The notes beneath the pieces were generated by a model that was not told the DNA's origin, made no database searches, and worked only from the letters and a program-made list of their open reading frames with translations. A program made the position numbers and the translations under genes. A DNA stretch of 64,000 nucleotides, taken from positions 39,281,615 through 39,345,614 of the forward strand of contig CM039466.1 of assembly GCA_022414725.1 (NCBI GenBank), written 5' to 3'. This stretch comes from Microglena sp. YARC (taxonomy: Eukaryota > Chlorophyta > Chlorophyceae > Chlamydomonadales > Chlamydomonadaceae). The stretch's first letter is position 1. Each line of letters begins with the position of its first letter. Of this stretch, positions 49,101 through 61,100 are shown piece by piece.

Positions 49101-52100
49101 AACACTTTATGATGACCAACACTGTGTGAGCAGTACTCACCTGGGCTTGCAGCCTGGTGCGTATGAGGGCCAGGGATAGGAGACAGGACTGGGGAGGGGG
49201 TGGGGGTGGGGGTCATCAAGGTTAGGATTCAGTGTCTTGATTCTTGTTTTCACACATGGGTTGTGGGTGGGAGGATAGCTAATGAGTGGAAGAGCTGGGG
49301 GGTGTGTAGGGGCGTGGGGTGACACACTGGGGACATCAAATTAGGATTCTGGGTCTTGATTTTGTTTTTACACATGGGGTTGTGGGTGGGTGGGTGGGTG
49401 GGTGGAGGGAGCTGAAGTGGAAGCTGGGGTGTGTGTGGTGGGGACTTCAAGGTTAGATTCTGTGTGACGATTCTTGTGTTCACGTGTTTTCTGATGACAG
49501 GTCTTTCAAACAATGGTCTTATATTAACCGTCTTATAACACAGCGATAGCTAAGTTCAAATTAAAAACAATGCTATGGCTCTGTTGGGAAAAGGAATCTC
49601 TGTGCCATTTTTAAGCTATGATATGGAAGACCAACATACCCTTATTCCAGGGCTTTTTACAAATCTGAAAGTGGGGTTTTCTAGCTCTACGGATTTAAGC
49701 CCCCCCCCCCCCCCCCCCCCCACCCCCCCCACCCCCCCACCCACCAGGAACTTATACTTTTTGGGTTTTATATCTTTTATAGCGAGCTTTGAAGGGGAAA
49801 TTTAGGGCAAACAAAAGAAAACCCTTTTTGAACAACTTTTTCATTTTCGATTATTTTTGCCAAAACGTCTGGCCAGAACTAGCGATCGCTATATAAAGTG
49901 GTAAAAAGCCCTGCCGTATTCCACTATTTCCATGGTTTCTGACGACAGATTTTGAAAACAACTCTATGCTCTCTTGGGAAAAGGAAACCTCGGGGCATCT
50001 ATATCATATATGGAAACCCATAGCCTCTATCCGCTATTTCCATGCTTTCTGACAGGTTTTTAAAACAATGCTAAGCTCTGTTGGGAAATGGAAACTTCCT
50101 GTCATCTGCATCATGATATGGATTCCCATCGCCTTATTCTGCTATTTCCATAGTGTCTGACGACAGGTGCCTAAAACAATGCTATGCTCTGATGGAAATG
50201 GAAACTTCCTGTCATCTACATCATGATATGGATTCCCATCGCCTCATTCTGCTATTTCCATGGTGTCTGACAGGTTTTTAGAACAATGCTATGCTCTGTT
50301 GGGAAATGGAAACTTCCTGTCATCTACATCATGATATGGATTCCCATCGCTCATTCTCTATTTCCATGGTGTCTGAAAGGCAGGCTTTTTCAAACGATGC
50401 TATCCTCTGTTGGGAAATGGTAACTCTGTGTCATCTGCATCATGATGTGGATACCCATCACCTCATTCTGCTATTTCCATGGTGTCTGACGACAGGTGTC
50501 TAAAACAATGCTGTGCCCTGTTGGGAATGGTAACTCGGTGTCACCTACATCATGATGTGGATACCCCTAGCCTCATTCTGCTATTTCAATGGTTTCTGGC
50601 AACAGGTTTCTAAACCGATGCTATGCTCTGTTTGGAAATGGAAACTTCCTGTCATCTACATCATGATATGGATTCCCATCGGACTGACAGGTTTACAATC
50701 TATGCTGCACTTCCTGTCATACATCATGATATGGATTCCCATCGCCATGATACCAAGGTTTTTCTGATAGGTTTTTAGAACAATGCTTTGCTCTGTTGGG
50801 AAATGGAAACTTCCTGTCATCTACATCATGATATGGATTCCCATCGCCTCATTCTGCTATTTCCATGGTTTCTGACAGGTTTTTAGAATAATGCTATGCT
50901 CTGTTGGGAAATGGAAACTTCCTGTCATCTACATCATGATATGGATTCCCATCGCCTCATTCTGCTATTTCCATGGTGTCTGAAGGCAGGCTTTTAAAAC
51001 TATGCTATGCTCTGTTGGGAAATGGTAACTCTGTGTCATCTGCATCATGATGTGGATACCCATCGCCTCATTCTGCTATTTCCATGGTCTGATAGGTTTT
51101 AGAAACAAAGCTATGCTCTGTTGGGAAATGGAAACTTCCTGTCATCTACATCATGATATGGATTCCCATCGCCTCATTCTGCTATTTCCATGGTTTCTGA
51201 TAGGTTTTTAGAACAAAGCTATGCTCTGTTGGGAAATGGAAACTTCCGGTCACCTACATCATGATATGGATTCCCATCGCCTCATTCTGCTATTTCCATG
51301 GTTTTTGATAGGTTTTTAGAACAAAGCTATGCTCTGTTGGGGAATGGAAACTTCCTGTCATGTACATCATGATATGGATTCCCATCGCCTCATTCTGCTA
51401 TTTCCATGGTGTCTGAAGGCAGGCTTTTAAAACGATGCTATGCTCTGTTGGGAAATGGTAACTCTGTGTCATCTGCATCATGATGTGGATACCCATCACC
51501 TCATTCTGCTATTTCCATGGTGTCTGACGACAGGTGTCTAAAACAATGCTGTGCCCTGTTGGGAATGGTAACTCGGTGTCACCTACATCATGATGTGGAT
51601 ACCCCTAGCCTCATTCTGCTATTTCCATGGTTTCTGGCAAACAGGTTTCAAAAACGATGCTATGCTCTGTTTGGAAATGGAAACTTCCTGTCATCTACAT
51701 CATGATATGGAATCCCATCGCCTCATTCTGCTATTTCCATGGTTTCTGACAGGTTTTTAGAACAATGCTATGCTCATCTGGGAAGTGGAAACTTCTTGTC
51801 ATCTACATCATGATATGGATTCCCATCGCCTTATTCTGCTATTTCCATGGTTTCTGATAGGTTTTTATAACAAAGCTATGCTCTGTTGGGAAATGGAAAA
51901 CTTCCTGTCATCTACATCATGATATGGATTCCCATCGCCTCATTCTGCTATTTCCATGGTTTCTGATAGGTTTTTAGAACAATGCTATGCTCTGTTGGGA
52001 AATGGAAACTTCCTGTCATCTACATCATGATATGGATTCCCATCGCCTCATTCTGCTATTTCCATGGTGTCTGAAGGCAGGCTTTTAAAACGATGCTATG

Positions 52101-55100
52101 CTCTGTTGGAAAATGGTAACTCGGTGTCATCTGCATCATGATGTGGATACCCATCACCTCATTCTGCTATTTCCATGGTGTCTGACGACAGGTGTCTAAA
52201 ACAATGCTGTGCCCTGTTGGGAATGGTAACTCGGTGTCACCTACATCATGATGTGGATGCCCCTAGCCTCATTCTGCTATTTCCATGGTTTCTGGCAACA
52301 GGTTTCTAAAACGATGCTATGCTCTGTTGGGAAATGGAAACTTCCTGTCATCTACATCATGATATGGAATCCCATCGCCTTATTCAGCTATTTCCTTGGT
52401 TTCTGACAGGTTTTTAGAACAATGCTATGCTCATCTGGGAAGTGGAAACTTCTTGTCATCTACATCATGATATGGATTCCCATCGCCTCATTCTGCTATT
52501 TCCATGGTTTCTGATAGGTTTTTATAACAAAGCTATGCTCTGTTGGGAAATGGAAACTTCCTGTCATCTACATCATGATATGGATTCCCATCGCCTCATT
52601 CTGCTATTTCCATGGTGTCTGAAGGCAGGCTTTTAAAACGATGCTTTGCTCTGTTGGGAAATGGTAACTTCCCTGTCATCTACATCATGATATGGATTCC
52701 CATCCCTCATTCTGCTATTTCCATGGTGTCTGAAGGCGGCCTTTTAAAACATGCTATGCTCTGTTGGGAAATGGTTACTCTGTGTCATCTGCATCATGAT
52801 ATGGATTCCCATCGCCTCATTCTGCTATTTCAATGGTTTCTGACGGGTTTTTAGAACAATGCTATGCTCATCTGGGAAGTGGAAACTTCTTGTCATCTAC
52901 ATCATGATATGGATTCCCATAGCCTCATTCTGCTATTTCCATGGTTTCTGATAGGTTTTTAGAACAAAGCTATGCTCTGTTGGGAAATGAAAAACTTCCT
53001 GTCATCTACATCATGATATGGATTCCCATCGCCTCATTCTGCTATTTCCATGGTTTCTGATAGGTTTTAGAACAATGCTATGCTCTGTTGGGAAATGGAA
53101 ACTTCCTGTCATCTACATCATGATATGGATTCCCATCGCCTCATTCTGCTATTTCCATGGTGTCTGAAGGCAGGCTTTTAAAACGATGCTATGCTCTGTT
53201 GGGAAATGGTAACTCGGTGTCATCTGCATCATGATGTGGATACCCATCACCTCATTCTGCTATTTCCATGGTGTCTGACGACAGGTGTCTAAAACAATGC
53301 TGTGCCCTGTTGGGAATGGTAACTCGGTGTCACCTACATCATGATGTGGATACCCCTAGCCTCATTCTGCTATTTCCATGGTTTCTGGCAACAGGTTTCT
53401 AAAACGATGCTATGCTCTGTTGGGAAATGGAAACTTCCTGTCATCTACATCATGATATGGATTTCCCATCGCCTCATTCTGCTATTTCCATGGTTTCTGA
53501 TAGGTTTTTAGAACAATGCTATGCTCATCTGGGAAGTGGAAACTTCTTGTCATCTACATCATGATATGGATTCCCATCGCCTCATTCTGCTATTTCCATG
53601 GTTTCTGATAGGTTTTTAGAACAAAGCTATGCTCTGTTGGGAAATGGAAAACTTCCTGTCATCTACATCATGATATGGATTCCCATCACCTCATTCTGCT
53701 ATTTCCATGGTTTCTGATAGGTTTTTAGAACAATGCTATGCTCTGTTGGGAAATGGAAACTTCCTGTCATCTACATCATGATATGGATTCCCATCGCCTC
53801 ATTCTGCTATTTCCATGGTGTCTGAAGGCAGGCTTTTAAAACGATGCTATGCTCTGTTGGGAAATGGTAACTCGGTGTCATCTGCATCATGATGTGGATA
53901 CCCATCACCTCATTCTGCTATTTCCATGGTGTCTGACGACAGGTGTCTAAAACAATGCTGTGCCCTGTTGGGAATGGTAACTCGGTGTCACCTACATCAT
54001 GATGTGGATGCCCCTAGCCTCATTCTGCTATTTCCATGGTTTCTGCCAACAGGTTTCTAAAACGATGCTATGCTCTGTTGGGAAATGGAAACTTCCTGTC
54101 ATCTACATCATGATATGGAATCCCATCGCCTTATTCAGCTATTTCCTTGGTTTCTGACAGGTTTTTAGAACAATGCTATGCTCATCTGGGAAGTGGAAAC
54201 TTCTTGTCATCTACATCATGATATGGATTCCCATCGCCTCATTCTGCTATTTCCATGGTTTCTGATAGGTTTTTAGAACAAAGCTATGCTCTGTTGGGAA
54301 ATGGAAACTTCCTGTCATCTACATCATGATATGGATTCCCATCGCCTCATTCTGCTATTTCCATGGTGTCTGAAGGCAGGCTTTTAAAACGATGCTATGC
54401 TCTGTTGGGAAATGGTAACTTCCTGTCATCTACATCATGATATGGATTCCCATCGCCTCATTCTGCTATTTCCATGGTGTCTGAAGGCGGCCTTTTAAAA
54501 CGATGCTATGCTCTGTTGGGAAATGGTTACTCTGTGTCATCTGCATCATGATATGGATTCCCATCGCCTCATTCTGCTATTTCAATGGTTTCTGACGGGT
54601 TTTTAGAACAATGCTATGCTCATCTGGGAAGTGGAAACTTCTTGTCATCTACATCATGATATGGATTCCCATAGCCTCATTCTGCTATTTCCATGGTTTC
54701 TGATAGGTTTTTAGAACAAAGCTATGCTCTGTTGGGAAATGAAAACTTCCTGTCATCTACATCATGATATGGATTCCCATCGCCTCATTCTGCTATTTCC
54801 ATGGTTTCTGATAGGTTTTTAGAACAATGCTATGCTCTGTTGGGAAATGACAACTTCCTGCCATCTACATCATGATATGGATTCCCATCGCCTCATTCTG
54901 CTATTTCCATGGTGTCTGAAGGCAGGCTTTTAAAACGATGCTATGCTCTGTTGGGAAATGGTAACTCGGTGTCATCTGCATCATGATGTGGATACCCATC
55001 ACCTCATTCTGCTATTTCCATGGTGTCTGACGACAGGTGTCTAAAACAATGCTGTACCCTGTTGGGAATGGTAACTCGGTGTCACCTACATCATGATGTG

Positions 55101-58100
55101 GATACCCCTAGCCTCATTCTGCTATTTCCATGGTTTCTGGCAACAGGTTTCTAAAACGATGCTATGCTCTGTTGGGAAATGTAAACTTCCTGTCATCTAC
55201 ATCATGATATGGATTCCCATCGCCTCATTCTGCTATTTCCATGGTTTCTGATAGGTTTTTAGAACAATGCTATGCTCATCTGGGAAGTGGAAATTTCTTG
55301 TCATCTACATCATGATATGGATTCCCATCGCCTCATTCTGCTATTTCCATGGTTTCTGATAGGTTTTTAGAACAAAGCTATGCTCTGTTGGGAAATGGAA
55401 ACTTCCTGTCATCTACATCATAATATGGATTCCCATCGCCTCATTCTGCTATTTCCATGGTTTCTGACAGGTTTTTAGAACAATGCTATGCTCTGTTGGG
55501 AAATGGAGACTTCCTGTCATCTACATCATGATATGGATTCCCATCGCCTCATTCTGCTATTTCCATGGTTTCTGACAGGTTTTTAGAACAATGCTATGCT
55601 CATCTGGGAAGTGGAAACTTCTTGTCATCTACATCATGATATGGATTCCCATCGCCTCATTCTGCTATTTCCATGGTTTCTGATAGGTTTTTAGAACAAA
55701 GCTATGCTCTGTTGGGAAGTGGAAACTTCCTGTCATCTACATCATGATATGGATTCCCATCGCCTCATTCTGCTATTTCCATGATTCTGACAGATTTTTA
55801 GAACAATGCTATGCTCTGTTTGGAAATGGAAACTTCCTGTCATCTACATCATGATATGGATTCCCTTCGCCTCATTCTGCTATTTCCATGGTGTCTGAAG
55901 GCAGGCTTTTAAAACGATGCTATGCTCTGTTGGGAAATGGTAACTCGGTGTCATCTGCATCATGATGTGGATACCCATCACCTCATTCTGCTATTTCCAT
56001 GGTGTCTGACGACAGTTGTCTAAAGCAATGCTGTGCCCTGTTGGGAATGGTAACTAGGTGTCACCTACATCATGATGTGGATACCCCTAGCCTCATTCTG
56101 CTATTTCCATGGTTTCTGGCAACAGGTTTCTAAAACGATGCTATGCTCTGTTGGGAAATGGAAACTTCCTGTTATCTACATCATGATATGGATTCCCATC
56201 GCCTCATTCTGCTATTTCAATGGTTTCTGACTGGTTTTTAGAACAATGCTATGCTCATCTGGGAAGTGGAAACTTCTTGTCATCTACATCATGATATGGA
56301 TTCCCATCGCCTCATTCTGCTATTTCCATGGTTTCTGATAGGTTTTCAGAACAAAGCTATGCTCTGTTGGGAAATGGAAACTTCCTGTCATCTACATCAT
56401 GATATGGATTCCATCGCCTCATTCTGCTATTCCATGGTTTCTGACAGGTTTTTAGAACAATGCTATGCTCTGTTGGGAAATGGAAACTTCTGTCATCTAC
56501 ATCATGATATGGATTCCCATTGCCTCATTCTGCTATTTCCATGGTTTCTGACTGGTTTTTAGAACAATGCTATGCTCATCTGGGAAGTGGAAACTTCTTG
56601 TCATCTTCATCATGATATGGATTCCCATCGCCTCATTCTGCTATTTCCATGGTTTCTGATAGGTTTTTAGAACAAAGCTATGCTCTGTTGGGAAATGTAA
56701 ACTCCTGTCATCTACATCATGATATGGATTCCCATCGCCTCATTCTGCTATTTCCATGATTCTGACAGATTTTTAGAACAATGCTATGCTCTGTTGGGAA
56801 ATGGAAACTTCCTGTCATCTACATCATGATATGGATTCCCATCGCCTCATTCTGCTATTTCCATGGTTTCTGACAGGTTTTTAGAACAATGCTATGCTCT
56901 GTTGGGAAATGGAAACTTCCTGTCATCTACATCATGATATGGATTCCCATCGCCTCATTCTGCTATTTCCATGGTTTCTGACTGGTTTTTAGAACAATGC
57001 TATTCCATCTGGGAAGTGGAAACTTCTTGTCATCTTCATCATGATATGGATTCCCATCGCCTCATTCTGCTATTTCCATGGTTTCTGATAGGTTTTTAGA
57101 ACAAAGCTATGCTCTGTTGGGAAGTGGAAACTTCCTGTCATCTACATCATGATATGGATTCCCATCGCCTCATTCTGCTATTTCCATGGTTTCTGATAGG
57201 TTTTTTAGAACAAAGCTATGCTCTGTTGGGAAATGTAAACTCCCTGTCATCTACATCATGATATGGATTCCCATCGCCTCATTCTGCTATTTCCATGATT
57301 CTGACAGATTTTTAGAACAATGCTATGCTCTGTTGGGAAATGGAAACTTCCTGTCATCTACATCATGATATGGATTCCCATCGCCTCATTCTGCTATTTC
57401 CATGGTTTCTGACAGGTTTTTAGAACAATGCTATGCTCTGTTGGGAAATGGAGACTTCCTGTCATCTACATCATGATATGGATTCCCATCGCCTCATTCT
57501 GCTATTTCCATGGTTTCTGACAGGTTTTTAGAACAATGCTATGCTCATCTGGGAAGTGGAAACTTCTTGTCATCTACATCATGATATGGATTCCCATCGC
57601 CTCATTCTGCTATTTCCATGGTTTATGATAGGTTTTTAGAACAAAGCTATGCTCTGTTGGGAAGTGGAAACTTCCTGTCATCTACATCATGATATGGATT
57701 CCCATCGCCTCATTCTGCTATTTCCATGATTCTGACAGATTTTTAGAACAATGCTATGCTCTGTTTGGAAATGGAAACTTCCTGTCATCTACATCATGAT
57801 ATGGATTCCCTTCGCCTCATTCTGCTATTTCCATGGTGTCTGAAGGCAGGCTTTTAAAACGATGCTATGCTCTGTTGGGAAATGGTAACTCGGTGTCATC
57901 TGCATCATGATGTGGATACCCATCACCTCATTCTGCTATTTCCATGGTGTCTGACGACAGGTGTTTAAAGCAATGCTGTGCCCTGTTGGGAATGGTAACT
58001 CGGTGTCACCTACATCATGATGTGGATACCCCTAGCCTCATTCTGCTATTTCCATGGTTTCTGGCAACAGGTTTCTAAAACGATGCTATGCTCTGTTGGG

Positions 58101-61100
58101 AAATGGAAACTTCCTGTCATCTACATCATGATATGGATTCCCATCGCCTCATTCTGCTATTTCAATGGTTTCTGACTGGTTTTTAGAACAATGCTATGCT
58201 CATCTGGGAAGTGGAAACTTCTTGTCATCTTCATCATGATATGGATTCCCATCGCCTCATTCTGCTATTTCCATGGTTTCTGATAGGTTTTTAGAACAAA
58301 GCTATGCTCTGTTGGGAAATGGAAACTTCCTGTCATCTACATCATGATATGGATTCCCATCGCCTCATTCTGCTATTTCCATGGTTTCTGACAGGTTTTT
58401 AGAACAATGCTATGCTCTGTTGGGAAATGGAAACTTCCTGTCATCTACATCATGATATGGATTCCCATTGCCTCATTCTGCTATTTCCATGGTTTCTGAC
58501 TGGTTTTTAGAACAATGCTATGCTCATCTGGGAAGTGGAAACTTCTTGTCATCTTCATCATGATATGGATTCCCATCGCCTCATTCTGCTATTTCCATGG
58601 TTTCTGATAGGTTTTTAGAACAAAGCTATGCTCTGTTGGGAAATGTAAACTCCCTGTCATCTACATCATGATATGGATTCCCATCGCCTCATTCTGCTAT
58701 TTCCATGATTCTGACAGATTTTTAGAACAATGCTATGCTCTGTTGGGAAATGGAAACTTCCTGTCATCTACATCATGATATGGATTCCCATCGCCTCATT
58801 CTGCTATTTCCATGGTTTCTGACAGGTTTTTAGAACAATGCTATGCTCTGTTGGGAAATGGAAACTTCCTGTCATCTACATCATGATATGGATTCCCATC
58901 GCCTCATTCTGCTATTTCCATGGTTTCTGACTGGTTTTTAGAACAATGCTATTCCATCTGGGAAGTGGAAACTTCTTGTCATCTTCATCATGATATGGAT
59001 TCCCATCGCCTCATTCTGCTATTTCCATGGTTTCTGATAGGTTTTTAGAACAAAGCTATGCTCTGTTGGGAAATGTAAACTTCCTGTCATCTACATCATG
59101 ATATGGATTCCCATCGCCTCATTCTGCTATTTCCATGATTTCTGACAGGTTTTTAGAACAATGCTATGCTCTGTTGGGAAATGGAAACTTCCTGTCATCT
59201 ACATCATGATATGGATTCCCATCGCCTCATTCTGCTATTTCCATGGTGTCTGAAGGCAGGCTTTTAAAACGATGCTATGCTCTGTTGGTGTCCACTGCGT
59301 TATGAAACGGATACCCATACCCTCATTACTAGGGAACGACAAATCATGTGATGTTGACCAAAGACGAGTATGATATCATATAATATCATACAAAAAGCAT
59401 ATGATTTAACATCATATGATATGATCCCCCAGGCCAAAGTTACCGAGTCAGATTGCCGGCATCATATGATATCATATGATGACATGATATTATATGATAT
59501 TATACTGCCGATCCCTACTCATTACTAGGTAACGGCAATATGATATCATATGATATCACGCCATTTTCTGCAACCCTGCAGCACCTCTCTCACCCTTAAT
59601 GAAGGACAGGGTGCACTTGTGACAGTGTCACCAACCACTTTCGAATCAGAAAGAGGATAGCCCTAGTATCTTTCAAATTGACCAAGCCTTCCAAGCCTAC
59701 AAAAGCTACCCAAGCGTACCAATACAGGAGGCCCACCCATAAGGTCACATCACCCCCAGGGTGCACTAGCAACAGCTTCATAAGCTACTTTCGAATCAGA
59801 CAGAGGATAGCCCTAGCGTCTTACAAATTAAAAAAGCCTACCAAGGCTGCCCAAGCCTTCCAAGCCTACAAAAGCTACCCAAGCGTACCAGTACAGGAGG
59901 GCCCACCCATAAGGCCACATCACCCCCGGAGTGCACTAGCAACAGCTTCATAAGCTACTTTCGAATCAGACAGAGGATTACAATACACATTTATGGGGGT
60001 CTTTGGTATCATTTTCTGCACCCCTGCGACAGCCCTCACCCCCATAAGGAACCCATCCAAGCTAAATGCAAGGGTGCCCACGAATTGGCAGTGTAGCCCA
60101 AGCAACTAAAAATTGACCAAGGCTACCCAACCCTTCCAAGCCTACACAAGCCTACCCACAAATTCATCACAGATACTCTGGAACCAAGCCAATCTATCCC
60201 TTGCCTACCCCGAGCCAAGCCTCCACCAGGCTATGCCCCACCCTGTTAGGGGTTGCTTTTGGGGGTAAAAAATATGCTAGTAGCACCCCAAAGGTTACTA
60301 GGAGCACTACGGTGCTACGTAAAGACACTGATCTCTTTCCTTCAAAAGATCCCCATTCAACGAATGCCTCAATGGCAGAGCTACTTGAACGGCGTAGGTG
60401 CCGGGTTTGAATCCCCACGGGTGCGCTTAAGTGTTTGCAGTCGCTGTGAACCGCCATGGTAGCTTTGTCCAGGTAAAGTAGCAGCCCGTTCCCTACCGCC
60501 GTAATACGGGGCTCCCATAATACCACGCCCCACGAGGCGTTATCATTACTTTTTCCCTTCAAAAGACTCATGACCTTGACCCAGACTCACCTGGGCCACA
60601 GAGCTGGACACCATACCCGCGCTCAGGATGGCAATGGATGGAGGGTTATCATCAAACTCCTCCATCAGCATCTCCCTCACCATTTCAAAGATGGTGATAT
60701 CCACGCCTGGAGGGGTAGGATGTGGTGGTAAGACGGCAGAAAAAGTACAAAAAGTACAATGACAAGAAAGGAACACTCCCTGACTATTTCAAAGATGGTG
60801 ATATCCACGCCTGGGTGTGGATGGGTTTGGTGTGGTATGGTGTAATGGTGTAGTGTGGGAGGGGGTGTAATGGTGTAGTATGGTGCAGTGTGGTATGGTG
60901 TAATGGTGTGGTGTGGGAGGGGGTGTAATGGTGTGATATGATGTGTTATGGTATATGGGTAGGGTAGGGTGGTTAGACGGGAGGGGTAGGGTATGGTGGT
61001 GATATGGGAGGGGTAGGGTAAAGTGTTGAGGGGAGGGATAGGGCATGATGGTGAGACGGGAGGGGTAGGTCATGGTGGTGAGAGAGGAGGGGTAGGGCAT

